A DNA stretch of 64,000 nt, taken from assembly GCF_000316035.1 (NCBI RefSeq), contig NZ_ANHX01000012.1, forward strand, positions 1-64,000. The letters are read 5' to 3'. The stretch comes from Paenibacillus sp. PAMC 26794 (GTDB lineage Bacteria > Bacillota > Bacilli > Paenibacillales > Paenibacillaceae). Within the stretch, counting starts at the first letter, position 1; the number at the start of each line of letters is the position of its first letter. The position numbers were made by a program, and so were the translations under genes. Below are positions 41,071-51,046 of this stretch, piece by piece. Below the pieces are notes generated by a model. That model made no database searches. It saw only the letters and a list, made by a program, of their open reading frames with translations, and was not told the DNA's origin.

Positions 41071-42747
41071 TTACCATTTTCCTGCTACACGATCCTTCAC
41101 AACTTTGGTAATGGTCGCTTCATAACCAGCTTTGTCCAATTTGTTCAATTCAGCCATGTAGGCATCCCACAGCTTATCAAAATTCGATGGTGCTCCCAAG
41201 ATCATTTCCGGTAAGTATTTACGTTGCAGATCATCCGATTTGGTAGTGAAGATCTGTTCAGGTGATCCTTGCTCAAGGGCGATAGACCATGCGGGGAACC
41301 ATGGCCGCTCTTCCGGTTTGTTAAATAATTCACTGAAAGTTTGGATACCGTAGGCTTGAAGGAACTTCTTGTCTCCCTCGGTGTAAGATGCAGCGGCTAC
41401 TTCTGGCTGATTGCCAGGGCTATAAGCGTTACCATCGGTAAGTGTAGATTCACCGCCATATCGCGGCCAGTCTGATCCGAAGTAGGTGAACCCGAATTTA
41501 CGGCTCAGCTCCAGATCATCATGGGCTTTCCGTTGATCCTCGTTCGCAAAATAGAATCTGCCCTTTTCATCCACACTGTACGTCTCGTCCTTGATTCCCC
41601 ATTGCACCAGAACCTGATTCTCTTCCTTCAGCAAATTATCGAAATATTTGATGATACGAACAGGGTCTTTGGCATTCACCGAGATACCTGTTGCATAGTT
41701 GTTGACGAAGCCGGGAGGATCAACATACTGATCCTTAATTCCTTCATCAAACACAATCGGAAGTGGTGCATAACGCTTCTCATCAATGCCTGCCGAGAGC
41801 AGGTTTTTCGACGCGTCTCCAACCTGCCAGCCATAATTGAAGTATCCTAGCACACGACCCGAAGTCAGTTTGGCCAAATACTGGTCTTTGTTCATCGTAA
41901 AGGATTCCGGATCAAGCATGCCTTGAGCATTGATTTCATTTAACTTCTGAATCCATTTTTTCTGAGCATCTGTTCCGGCGACGACTTTTGCCTCATGGGT
42001 AGTCATGTCCACCATGACACTGCCATCGTTCGGATAACCGGCAAGATGCATCGCTGGATTTTGCAGTGTGAAAAAGTTATTAGCCACACCCGCAAGTGAC
42101 ACAAATCCGATCGTCTCTGCACCATCGACAGTTGGATGTTTTTCCTTGTAATCCTGAATCAGATCAAAATATTCATCCAATGTAGTGATCTTGGGATAAT
42201 CAAACTCTTTGAGCACAGATCGTTGAATCCAGAAAGCTCCTCCGCCCACATTTGGACTACCTGAATACTCACCCTGATTAGCCGTATAAGGCAGAGCATA
42301 GATTTTTCCGTCTTCGGCATTTTTCATTTTATCGAAATATGGTCCATACACCCTTTTGATATTAGGACCGTATTCCTCAATTAGATCATCCAGCGGAATA
42401 TAGGCACCGGCATCCAGTAACTTGGACATCTCACCACTGGAGCTAATGACATCAGGATAGTCTCCACTGGCAATCATGACACCGGCTTTTGTAGCACTAT
42501 CGCCTACCAGATATTCCAACTTCCAGTCCACACCCGTCTGCTCTTGCAACGCTTTACCGATTGTTGTTTCGCTTGCCAGAACATCCTTCTTGCCTGGAGA
42601 GAACATGTAATACGAGAACGTGACTGGACTGTTCTCATCATCACCTGTGGCTGAAGGCGCTGATGACGAACTGTTCTGACTGCACCCAGCCAGCAAAACT
42701 GTCAGTACTACAGCTAAACCCGCTGTTCTAAATTTTGGTTTTATCAT
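41071..42747 (-). CDS. Sugar ABC transporter substrate-binding lipoprotein, second copy
   Basis: 558 residues, lipobox LLAGC with Cys at about 22, then a Ser-rich tether. LplA-type binding fold (GVMIASGDYPDVISSSGEMS, PTVDGAETIGFVSLAG). Closely related along the whole length to the next gene upstream (42790); long stretches such as FVNNY-GI-VNAKDPVRIIKY are shared. The two have arisen by tandem duplication. Surface residues near the N-terminal lobe differ (NQGEYSGSPNVGGG against NIGYVSEPNFQTG). Confidence 0.92.
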   Translation of the reverse strand: MIKPKFRTAGLAVVLTVLLAGCSQNSSSSAPSATGDDENSPVTFSYYMFSPGKKDVLASETTIGKALQEQTGVDWKLEYLVGDSATKAGVMIASGDYPDVISSSGEMSKLLDAGAYIPLDDLIEEYGPNIKRVYGPYFDKMKNAEDGKIYALPYTANQGEYSGSPNVGGGAFWIQRSVLKEFDYPKITTLDEYFDLIQDYKEKHPTVDGAETIGFVSLAGVANNFFTLQNPAMHLAGYPNDGSVMVDMTTHEAKVVAGTDAQKKWIQKLNEINAQGMLDPESFTMNKDQYLAKLTSGRVLGYFNYGWQVGDASKNLLSAGIDEKRYAPLPIVFDEGIKDQYVDPPGFVNNYATGISVNAKDPVRIIKYFDNLLKEENQVLVQWGIKDETYSVDEKGRFYFANEDQRKAHDDLELSRKFGFTYFGSDWPRYGGESTLTDGNAYSPGNQPEVAAASYTEGDKKFLQAYGIQTFSELFNKPEERPWFPAWSIALEQGSPEQIFTTKSDDLQRKYLPEMILGAPSNFDKLWDAYMAELNKLDKAGYEATITKVVKDRVAGKW

Positions 42748-42789
42748 GTGAATATTCCCCCGTTCCGTGTTTTCTCTTATGGATTACAC

Positions 42790-44451
42790 TCACCATTTGC
42801 CAGCTACACGATCCTTAACTGCCTGTGTTATCGTAGCTTCGTATGTTTTCTTGTCCAGTTGATTCAATTGACTCATATATTCATTCCACGTGTTCTCGAA
42901 AGTGGAAGGCGAATCCATAATCATTTTGGGTAAATATTTCTTCTGAAGGTCTTCTGCCTTGGTGATGAAAATCTGTTCAGGAGAGCCCTGCTCCAATGCA
43001 ATGGACCAAGCAGGAGACCAAGGACGCTCATCCGGTGTGCTGAATAATTCTGTAAATGTCTCCACACCATATTTCTCTAACAACAGCTTGTCACCGTCCG
43101 TGTAGCTAAAGGTAGCCACTTCTGGTTGATTACCTGCTCCATAGGCGTTGCCATCCTCCAGTACGGAGTTATTGCCGTAACGAGGCCAGCTGTAATTAAA
43201 ATAGTCAAAGCCGAACTTACGACTTAATTCCGGATCTTCGTGTGCTTTGCGTTGGTCATCATTTTCAAAGTAAAAGCGGCCCTCATCATTCACACTATAC
43301 GTCTCGTTCTCAACACCCCATTGAACCAGAATCTGGTTTTCTTCCTTGAGCAAATTATCAAAATATTTAATAATTCGCACGGGATCTTTGGCATTTACGG
43401 TAATTCCGACACCGTAGTTGTTCACAAAACCTGGCGGGTCCACATACTGGTCTTTGACGCTGTCATCAAATACGACTGGTAGAGATACGTATCGTTTATC
43501 GTCAATACCAGCCTTCTTGAGGTTGTTTGTTGCGTCTCCAACCTGCCAGGAGTAACTGAAATAGCCCAGCACCCGACCGGATGTCAACTTGGCGCGATAC
43601 TGATCCTGGTTCATTGTGAATGATTCTGGATCAAACATCCCCTGTGCGTTAACCTCGCTTAGCTTCTGAATCCATTGTTTCTGATAATCAGATCCGGCTA
43701 CCAGTTTGGCTTCATGGCTCTGCATATCCACCATCACACTGCCATCGTTTGGATAACCTGCTAGATGCATAGCCGGATTTAGCAGGGTGAAAAAGCTGCC
43801 CGATTCACCCGCAAGTGTGGCGAAGCCGATGGTTTCTTTTCCATCGATCTGCGGATGCTTTTGCTTGTATTGCTCAATCAAGTCAAAATATTCGTCCAGC
43901 GTTTTGATCTTGGGGTAGTTAAATTCTTTTAACACAGCACGCTGAATATAAAAGCCGGTCTGGAAGTTAGGCTCTGACACATAACCGATGTTGGCAGTGT
44001 ATGGCAAGAAGTATATCTTTCCATCCTCCTGTCTGAATTTGTCCATATAAGACCCGTATACCCGCTTGATGTTAGGCCCGTATTGATCGATCAGTTCATC
44101 CAGCGGGATAAAAGAACCTGCATCCATCAATTTGGCCATTTCACCACTGGAGTCGATGATGTCGGGGTAATCCCCACTCGCAATCATTACACCTGCCTTG
44201 GTTGCACCGTCGCCCACCAGATATTCCATCTTCCAGTCAACGCCTGTTTGCTCCTGTAGCTTCTTGCCAATGGTCGTGCTGCTTGCCAGAATGTCCTTCT
44301 TGCCACCGCCAAACGTGAAATATTTAAAGGTGACCGGGGTGTTGTCATTACTGTCAGGATAAGAGGCTTCCGGGCTGGCTTTATTACAACCTGCCAGGGT
44401 TACAGCCAGTAAAATGGCCAGACCTGTTATAATGTTTTTTTTTCTAAACAT
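42790..44451 (-). CDS. Sugar ABC transporter substrate-binding lipoprotein, first copy
   Basis: 553 residues, signal peptide MFRKKNIITGLAILLAVTLA and lipidated Cys in LAGC. Same architecture as the copy at 41071. It is the first gene after the YesM kinase, 121 bases downstream of it, and has a cre box in its leader. Expression is therefore probably glucose-repressed and activated by the linked YesN. Confidence 0.92.
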   Translation of the reverse strand: MFRKKNIITGLAILLAVTLAGCNKASPEASYPDSNDNTPVTFKYFTFGGGKKDILASSTTIGKKLQEQTGVDWKMEYLVGDGATKAGVMIASGDYPDIIDSSGEMAKLMDAGSFIPLDELIDQYGPNIKRVYGSYMDKFRQEDGKIYFLPYTANIGYVSEPNFQTGFYIQRAVLKEFNYPKIKTLDEYFDLIEQYKQKHPQIDGKETIGFATLAGESGSFFTLLNPAMHLAGYPNDGSVMVDMQSHEAKLVAGSDYQKQWIQKLSEVNAQGMFDPESFTMNQDQYRAKLTSGRVLGYFSYSWQVGDATNNLKKAGIDDKRYVSLPVVFDDSVKDQYVDPPGFVNNYGVGITVNAKDPVRIIKYFDNLLKEENQILVQWGVENETYSVNDEGRFYFENDDQRKAHEDPELSRKFGFDYFNYSWPRYGNNSVLEDGNAYGAGNQPEVATFSYTDGDKLLLEKYGVETFTELFSTPDERPWSPAWSIALEQGSPEQIFITKAEDLQKKYLPKMIMDSPSTFENTWNEYMSQLNQLDKKTYEATITQAVKDRVAGKW

Positions 44452-44507
44452 GTAGCAAATGCCCCCTTAAAGTATTGTTTGTGTCTTTAAGCCTTCTCAA
44501 TATATCA

Positions 44508-44521
44508 AGATAGCGCTTTCA
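44508..44521. promoter_or_regulatory. cre box upstream of the binding-protein genes
   Basis: On the minus strand TGAAAGCGCTATCT matches the CcpA consensus TGWAANCGNTNNCA at all but the last position. It lies about 57 bases before the start of the gene at 44451. Confidence 0.6.
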
Positions 44522-44572
44522 AAGTTACCCATGAAAGTGTACCTCCTACTTTGAAAAGTATATCCCTCGTAT

Positions 44573-46312
44573 TTAGTCGCCTGGCATGGCTGATGGATCA
44601 AGTGGGAGCTTAATTTGGATATGCGTACCTTCTCCTTCCCATGTCTGGATGTCGAATGTAAAGTCATTTTTATAACAAAGTTTTAAGCGACTATACGCAT
44701 TTTTCATGCCAACATGCTCTCCCATATCGGTGTTTTGATCCAGGTAACTTAACAACTCTTCCAATTTTGCTTGTGACATCCCTATACCGTTATCCGTTAG
44801 TCTGATATGGAGCTGGTCATTTTCCATTGAAACGAAGAGTTGAATGATGCCTACTCCCGGAGATGACTCAATTCCATGAATACTTGCATTCTCAACAAAG
44901 GGAAGGATAACCATCTTGGGGATTCGGTACATCAGTACCGCAGGATCTGCCTCAATGGTATATTGGAGTTTTTCTCCAAAGCGGTATTTTTGAATTTGCA
45001 AAAAACTCTCGATGAGTTCCAATTCTTCCTTCACTGTCACATCATTCTGATTCCAACTAATCGACTTGCGAAACATCTTGGCCATGTTATGCACGATTTT
45101 GGCAGTCTCTTTCTCGCCTTTGATGAGGCTCCGCATACGTACCGACTCCAGGGTATTAAACAAAAAATGTGGGTTGATCTGACTATGGAGCGCATGAAGC
45201 TGTGCTTGCTGCTGCTTTAACTCCAGGTCTTTCTTTTGGATGTCGGCGAGATATACCTCATGAATCAGGTTATGGATCGTCTCGGTCATTCGATTAAATT
45301 CCATCGTGAGTTGTCCTATTTCATCTCTTGCATCTTCAGGCGGAATCGTCTGGAAATTCTGTGTTTTTACTTTTTTCATATGTTTCAGAATGCGCACCAG
45401 CCTGACATGGATGGTTCTGGACATAGCCGCGATGATAATAGAAGGCAAGACAAAATTAATGCAAGCCAGCCATACGACGAAAGAACGGGACTTCCGCACC
45501 TCCTTCAACACAATTTCTTCATCCATCACTCCATGCAGGGACCACCCTTCCAGATAATTAATACCTGTATACGTAATTTCAAAGGGAATCATTTTGTTCG
45601 GAAACTGGATCTCGCTGTAACGTTTCCCTATCTGAGCTTCTTCTGCTGTAGGATCATTTGAAAATTGGATGTGTCCCCCCGGATCAAGAAGATACACTTT
45701 TCCATCAAATCCGCTGTTGTGAAAATACTGCTTGATCATATCCATATTCAGGTCAATTTTAAGTAACTGCTCTCTCCCCCCAGTGTCCAGATTGTCGAGC
45801 CTTTGAACCAGACTTAACATCTGATCCGATGAGATCAATGCCGGATAAGGGGCGGAGTATGCCTGAAATTGAACGTACCAGTTAGAGCTTCGGACCTCGT
45901 CAGTTAAACGATCAATATAACCGGAAGATAAAATGGTAGAATTATCGGTATACACTTGATACCAGCGAATTCCCTGATTCATTTGACCGGAGAATTGCCC
46001 TTTTAGATAGGAATTATAAGCGTCAATATACTCAAAATGACTTTGAAATGAACGGGAGATGGTGTCATTGAATACAGGGTCAGTATATAACGAATAAGAG
46101 AGGCCGACGCCCTGATCAATGGTTACCCGCAGGTCGTTCTTCAGATTGTTCAGTGCCATGCCGGCATCACGAGTTTTCTGACTGCGAATATTGGCGGATG
46201 TGACATTGTAGAACACCACATTGGTGACAACGATGGGAATAAACACAGATAAGACATACATGAGCAGTAGCTTATCTCGAAGCTTCATGTAATTCAGGTT
46301 CCATCTTGGCAT
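44573..46312 (-). CDS. Sensor histidine kinase, YesM family
   Basis: 579 residues. First helix LLLMYVLSVFIPIVVTNVVF, an extracellular part of about 245 residues, a second helix near 280-300, a HAMP domain and the His-kinase core with phospho-His in HSQINPHFLFNTLES and N box in LPFVENASIHG. The start ATG at 46312 follows GAGGTG; it overlaps the regulator gene by 19 bases. Senses the sugar taken up by the downstream transporter. Confidence 0.9.
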   Translation of the reverse strand: MPRWNLNYMKLRDKLLLMYVLSVFIPIVVTNVVFYNVTSANIRSQKTRDAGMALNNLKNDLRVTIDQGVGLSYSLYTDPVFNDTISRSFQSHFEYIDAYNSYLKGQFSGQMNQGIRWYQVYTDNSTILSSGYIDRLTDEVRSSNWYVQFQAYSAPYPALISSDQMLSLVQRLDNLDTGGREQLLKIDLNMDMIKQYFHNSGFDGKVYLLDPGGHIQFSNDPTAEEAQIGKRYSEIQFPNKMIPFEITYTGINYLEGWSLHGVMDEEIVLKEVRKSRSFVVWLACINFVLPSIIIAAMSRTIHVRLVRILKHMKKVKTQNFQTIPPEDARDEIGQLTMEFNRMTETIHNLIHEVYLADIQKKDLELKQQQAQLHALHSQINPHFLFNTLESVRMRSLIKGEKETAKIVHNMAKMFRKSISWNQNDVTVKEELELIESFLQIQKYRFGEKLQYTIEADPAVLMYRIPKMVILPFVENASIHGIESSPGVGIIQLFVSMENDQLHIRLTDNGIGMSQAKLEELLSYLDQNTDMGEHVGMKNAYSRLKLCYKNDFTFDIQTWEGEGTHIQIKLPLDPSAMPGD

Positions 46313-47880
46313 TGTGCACCTCGCTGCTCATTTCCCATAAGGAGATTGCGATACTCTGTAGGCGATAACTTAACAAGTTTCTCAAACTGGGTTACAAAAT
46401 AGTCCGCATTCTGAAATCCTACACGTGCAGCAACCTCGTACATTCTCAGATCCGTCTGGCGCAATAACTTTTTCGCCTCATGAATACGCAGGTTCAGCAG
46501 ATAGTCATTGAAATATTGATTGTAGCTTTTGCGGAATAATCGCCCAAGATAAACGGGATTCATATAGAAGAGCGCAGCAATGCTTTTGAGATTGATGTTC
46601 TCGGTATAATTTGCATCAATATATCGTTTGATCTTGGTGATATCTCCTTTGGATCGCTCCATCCGCAGATGAGAGACATAGTCCTCTGCTTCCTCCAGCG
46701 CGATGAGAAAAGTATTCTTCAATAGTCGTAAATTCCAACCTTCATGACTTTGTTGTGCCAGCTCCTTCAGTTGCTGCAACCCTTCATCATTACCACCCAT
46801 TTCGTGGACCACAGCGAGAATACCCGTTATATAACGCAATAGAGAACCCGATACAGCTTGAGGAGAAAATCGATTTATATGAAACAATTTGAATTTCTCT
46901 TCTACAACCTTGTGATAAGCTGACCTATTTCCCTCTTCCAGGCTCAAAATTAATTGATCCACCTCGTCTTGGTATACATTGAAAACAAACAGCGGTTTGT
47001 CCTTGATCTCCGTATAACGTACGACACCACCAGTTTCAGCATATTTATGCTTGGCTGCTTCTTCAGCCGCCATAAGGGATTGTGGGACATCACCAATTTC
47101 TTTGACGAGTGTTCCTGCGTAAAGACCGATATCCAGGTTAAACTTTTTGCTCAGTGTTATATGAATATTATGCAGTTTATCCTGTAACGCCGAGCCCCCT
47201 TGATGATGATCAGGCCACAACAGTAATAAAGCAAACGTGCCGCGTTGTTGCTCACTGATGAACATTTTGCACAAATTACTCTCCAAAGAATGTACTGCTT
47301 CACGTAGCTGTTCAATGGTAATTTTAATTTCATCTAAACCTGTCTGAATTTCAATCAAGCTGATGAGCAGACTTGAGCTACGACTAATCCCGAGCATCTC
47401 GGCATATCGATATTCATCCTCCTTCTGTACATGGCCTTTGATCACATCCTCCAGCATGATGTTACTGGCCTGTCCCTCAGCCAAAAGAATATGTTTTCTT
47501 TTATTGCAAATCAGATTAGCTGACTTCTGCAACGTCGCTGTCAGTTCTTCATCATCAATAGGCTTCAGGATATAGTCATGAACGCCGTACCTGATTGCCT
47601 GCTGTGCATATTTGAAGTCATGATAACCACTGATGATAATGAACACAGGTTCGAGATGTGGCATTTTCTCTACGGCACGTATAAGTTCCAGTCCATCCAG
47701 GATTGGCATACGGATATCTGTTATAATCACGTCTGGTTGCAGGCATTCAATCAGATTCAATGCCTCTACACCGTTCTCTGCCTCTCCGATAATCTCCATA
47801 TTAAGATCAATCCAATTTATGAGTTCATACAGCCCCTTTCGTACATACATCTCGTCATCTACCAGTAATACTTTTAACAT
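46294..47880 (-). CDS. Response regulator, YesN family
   Basis: 528 residues. Receiver MLKVLLVDDEMYVRKGLYEL with phospho-Asp in DVIITDIRMPILDG. Ending in an AraC domain: LKSIAALFYMNPVYLGRLFR, then YEVAARVGFQNADYFVTQFE. ATG 47880 has GGGG eight bases upstream; a TTG at 47901 is the less likely alternative. Heads the regulator-kinase-transporter group. Confidence 0.91.
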   Translation of the reverse strand: MLKVLLVDDEMYVRKGLYELINWIDLNMEIIGEAENGVEALNLIECLQPDVIITDIRMPILDGLELIRAVEKMPHLEPVFIIISGYHDFKYAQQAIRYGVHDYILKPIDDEELTATLQKSANLICNKRKHILLAEGQASNIMLEDVIKGHVQKEDEYRYAEMLGISRSSSLLISLIEIQTGLDEIKITIEQLREAVHSLESNLCKMFISEQQRGTFALLLLWPDHHQGGSALQDKLHNIHITLSKKFNLDIGLYAGTLVKEIGDVPQSLMAAEEAAKHKYAETGGVVRYTEIKDKPLFVFNVYQDEVDQLILSLEEGNRSAYHKVVEEKFKLFHINRFSPQAVSGSLLRYITGILAVVHEMGGNDEGLQQLKELAQQSHEGWNLRLLKNTFLIALEEAEDYVSHLRMERSKGDITKIKRYIDANYTENINLKSIAALFYMNPVYLGRLFRKSYNQYFNDYLLNLRIHEAKKLLRQTDLRMYEVAARVGFQNADYFVTQFEKLVKLSPTEYRNLLMGNEQRGAQCQDGT

Positions 47881-47907
47881 CCGTGTGTCCCCTCTCCTCA
47901 AACAAAA

Positions 47908-47944
47908 TAAACCGCCGGTAGCATGTCTCCCTATCGGCGGAATC
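47908..47944 (-). terminator. Terminator between the glycoside hydrolase gene and yesN
   Basis: Ten-base arms CCGCCGGTAG (47912-47921) and CTATCGGCGG (47931-47940), with TTTATTTT on the minus strand. It makes the hydrolase a separate transcript from the regulators. Confidence 0.75.
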
Positions 47945-47980
47945 TAATATGGTGACTGTTGTAATTATTGCAAAATAAAT

Positions 47981-49963
47981 TCATTCATGTCGCGCATAAT
48001 CCCAATAGTCGCCAACGAGGCCTTCAATGATCGATCCACTGGCCCATGGCATCAGGCAAAACCAGGTGCTGGCTGGCGTACCATCCGCATATTTTTCAGT
48101 GACCAGTCCTTCCGAATGACAGAAGCGTTCAGACATCCATCCTTTTTTGCCATAGCCGAATTCTTGATCATAACGATTATAGGTCTGACAACCCCATCCG
48201 ATGGTATCCATCATACGTTGGCGAACATAATTCTCTTCCCGCTGTCCAACATAATACAACAGCTCATCCACTAGATTGCTGGACATGGGGTGAATATGCG
48301 GATTAGCTACTGAAGTAACACTTCCCCCGGAACTGGACCAGCCTAATATACTGAGTGGCGGAATCGTAATAGGTGAGTTGTAACAAAATTTGAAGCTGAA
48401 TTCATAACTGATCGCATCTCTCATGTGATCTAGATACAGCTCGTCACCGGTCAACGCGTGCAGAAACCGAACAGCTTTGATGTAAGCCAGAATACCTTCC
48501 GAATCAACTGCCTTGTCCGCATCCAGCGGAGCGCCGTAACATTCCATGTGTTGCACATAGGTGTTGTAATAGTGGGCTTCACTGCGTCTGAGCTCATCCA
48601 AAGAAGATTCATCATGGGTTAACCAACAGTGATATGCCTTGGCAGCAAGACACCAGACTCCACTAAAAGCATCATATTCAAGACCTGCTCCGGTCCGCTC
48701 TGACAAAATGGTGGGATATTCTCCATCCGTATTTTTCGTGCACTCCAGACGATCAAGTATTTGTTTGACGTAAGCAAGCCAATCATCGTGTCTCACATTT
48801 CGAATGCGCTTCTCATAATCGTAGCTTTTCAGAATGTAGAACATCGCTTGAGCTACAAGGTAAGAGGAATGTCCTGGGGTACGCATGCCGTCGAACCACC
48901 AGCCTTTAACACTCCATATCCCATCCTGATAGGCGTCATACGGAAGTCCGGATTCGGGATTCATGGCATTCTCGATAATATTGGTAATGCAGGATAACGC
49001 CTGCTGTCGCATGGGCTCATTATTCAGTCGCAGTGCGGCCATAAGCATTGGTGCAGCGATGGTCATACCATTTGTCCAACTGATTGAGATAATTTTGTTG
49101 TATCGGTAGCCACTGGTTTTAGCAGCATCTTCATATACAAATGTAGAATAATGACAATCCTCCGGAAGCCAGGCATACTCATAGATGGCATTGGACAAAT
49201 CCGTTACCGTTGTCTGAATGTCACTTCCTTCTCTTGGTTTTTCGTGATACCTCTTATAGATTGTTTCCAGTGCTGGATTGATGCCCAGTTCTGATTCAGA
49301 CTCGTAGTTATATAGTTCAAGTGTGAGCCCAACCGATTCACCTGCAGCAAGTTCAAAACAGTTTTCTCCAAGGGCAGCTCGCTCGTGGACAAGTCTGGAT
49401 TTGATAAATAACAACGGAGCATTCTCATATCCCAACGTATATCCGACCGTACCCTTTTCAATAGAACATGTGAATCCCCCATATTGCACAAAGTTTCCTT
49501 CCATTCCTGGATACCATTGCTGCTTCTGGCTTCCTGTATTGATCCAGTAGGGACTTGCGCTTAAACCAACAATCCGACCTTCATCATAGATAAGTGCAGC
49601 TGGATGAGACAGACGATCACTTCTTACCATCCACCAGGGTGATGAAGGACGAGAAGGACTGCCCTCCCTTAGCCTGGGGAACTCATTTGGAACATTCTGA
49701 GGTGCTTCGCCCCGGTTGCGGCCATACATAAATGCAGGCAAAAAAAACCTCGGATTCTGTTTGTCCAACGGCATTTCCACATGAATAACCCCTGTCCAGG
49801 CATTCTGGCCCTCGTTATAAATCTGAATGTCGGCTTGCCATGGGTCTTCTGCACTGCCGTTCCCGTTTATTACTTTTACGTCAGCCTTGAGAGCATGCTT
49901 GTTCAATGCCGTGTACTCTACGTTGTCCTGCGCTCTACTTCGTGCCGTGAAAATCAGATCCAT
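47981..49963 (-). CDS. Putative glycoside hydrolase, (alpha/alpha)6-barrel type, family not assigned
   Basis: 660 residues, no signal peptide. N-terminal 200 residues are beta-rich (WTGVIHVEMPLDKQNPRFFL), as in a supersandwich domain. The remainder is helical with repeated WW, YD and GW patterns (GIWSVKGWWFDGMRTPGHSS, EYPTILSERTGAGLEYDAFS). Candidate acid residues include Asp and Glu in those stretches. This resembles six-hairpin glycosidases and lyases, but the family cannot be set from sequence alone. GGAGG five bases before ATG 49963. Its product would be imported or processed with the adjacent transporter. Divergent from AraC at 50123. Confidence 0.75.
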   Translation of the reverse strand: MDLIFTARSRAQDNVEYTALNKHALKADVKVINGNGSAEDPWQADIQIYNEGQNAWTGVIHVEMPLDKQNPRFFLPAFMYGRNRGEAPQNVPNEFPRLREGSPSRPSSPWWMVRSDRLSHPAALIYDEGRIVGLSASPYWINTGSQKQQWYPGMEGNFVQYGGFTCSIEKGTVGYTLGYENAPLLFIKSRLVHERAALGENCFELAAGESVGLTLELYNYESESELGINPALETIYKRYHEKPREGSDIQTTVTDLSNAIYEYAWLPEDCHYSTFVYEDAAKTSGYRYNKIISISWTNGMTIAAPMLMAALRLNNEPMRQQALSCITNIIENAMNPESGLPYDAYQDGIWSVKGWWFDGMRTPGHSSYLVAQAMFYILKSYDYEKRIRNVRHDDWLAYVKQILDRLECTKNTDGEYPTILSERTGAGLEYDAFSGVWCLAAKAYHCWLTHDESSLDELRRSEAHYYNTYVQHMECYGAPLDADKAVDSEGILAYIKAVRFLHALTGDELYLDHMRDAISYEFSFKFCYNSPITIPPLSILGWSSSGGSVTSVANPHIHPMSSNLVDELLYYVGQREENYVRQRMMDTIGWGCQTYNRYDQEFGYGKKGWMSERFCHSEGLVTEKYADGTPASTWFCLMPWASGSIIEGLVGDYWDYARHE

Positions 49964-49995
49964 CTTTTCCTCCAATCGCGTTGTACACACCTGAG

Positions 49996-50009
49996 TGGAA
50001 ACGCTTGCA
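49996..50009. promoter_or_regulatory. cre box in the hydrolase/AraC intergenic region
   Basis: TGGAAACGCTTGCA fits the degenerate cre consensus TGNAANCGNWNNCW. It lies 33 bases upstream of the hydrolase start. Confidence 0.55.
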
Positions 50010-50122
50010 ATTATGTATCCATCATGCTAGGATGGTTACATTTTATAGGTTCACGTCTGCAATTTCATTGCACAAACGGCTATATTTATTGCGCGAAACG
50101 ACAAGGAGGTCATATATCTGAT

Positions 50123-50974
50123 ATGAATGAGACTTCAGAATACCTGTTTGATCCAATCCAGAATGAGCTGTTGTACCTTCATCGCACCACCACGTATAAT
50201 ATGGGAACGTTTTATCATCGACATAATGCATATGAACTCTACTTATTTCTTCGTGGCAATGTAAACTTCTATATTGAGAACCGTTGTTACCATTTGCAAC
50301 GTGGCGATCTGCTCGTTCTTAGCCCGGAGGAGATGCACCGTTCCTTTGCCTTGGACAAAAATGAATATGAGAGAATTACCATAAATCTGAAAAAGTCATA
50401 TCTGAACCGCTTGTCTACTTCAAGCACCAACTTATCCGCATGTTTCGACTACCGTCCCAAGGGTAAGGGTAATATCGTACATCTTGAAGAGGACGAGCTT
50501 CATCGAGTGCTGCAATTAGCTGGTGAACTTGAACAGTGTCTCTCATCAAGTGACTATGGAGCGGATATTCTGAGGAATATTTTGATTACTCAGTTACTCC
50601 TTCTAACGAATCTAACTTTTCAAAATACGGATTTTGTTGCAACGGATATTATGCCTGAACTAGTTCGAAACACGATGGATTACATTGAATGTAATCTGAC
50701 GAGGCAACTGACGCTCGAACAATTGTCAGAGGCTATGTTCACGAATAGCAGCTATATTAGTCGGCAATTTAAAAAGCATACCGGACTCACGATTCGAGCA
50801 TACATTCTTAGTCGCCGTATAGAGCTGTCGAAATCTTATTTAATTGAAGGTTTAAGTATTACAGAGGCCTGTTATCAATCCGGTTTTGGAGATTATGCCA
50901 ATTTTATTCGCAGCTTCACCAAACAGGTCGGCACTTCACCTGGCAAATTTGTTAAATATGGAAGTCTTCTTTAA
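50123..50974 (+). CDS. AraC-family transcriptional regulator with cupin domain
   Basis: 283 residues. Cupin N-terminus (TFYHRHNAYELYLFLRGNVN, RGDLLVLSPEEMHR) and an AraC domain (LEQLSEAMFTNSSYISRQFK, then ITEACYQSGFGDYANFIRSF). The frame is open from 49781, over the hydrolase start, but the ATG at 50123 is the first with a site (AAGGAGG, twelve bases upstream). Divergent from the hydrolase and probably its activator. Confidence 0.88.
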   Translation: MNETSEYLFDPIQNELLYLHRTTTYNMGTFYHRHNAYELYLFLRGNVNFYIENRCYHLQRGDLLVLSPEEMHRSFALDKNEYERITINLKKSYLNRLSTSSTNLSACFDYRPKGKGNIVHLEEDELHRVLQLAGELEQCLSSSDYGADILRNILITQLLLLTNLTFQNTDFVATDIMPELVRNTMDYIECNLTRQLTLEQLSEAMFTNSSYISRQFKKHTGLTIRAYILSRRIELSKSYLIEGLSITEACYQSGFGDYANFIRSFTKQVGTSPGKFVKYGSLL

Positions 50975-51046
50975 ACATTGCATTGAATCACATATTTATA
51001 GATGTCGTTTTAGATTTGTTAATCATCTCTTCTAACGTTTTATGAT

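Noticed and set aside
49781..50122. N-terminal extension of the AraC regulator over the hydrolase start
   Set aside because: It would overlap the divergent gene by about 180 bases and has no AraC-like sequence; the ATG at 50123 fits the family.
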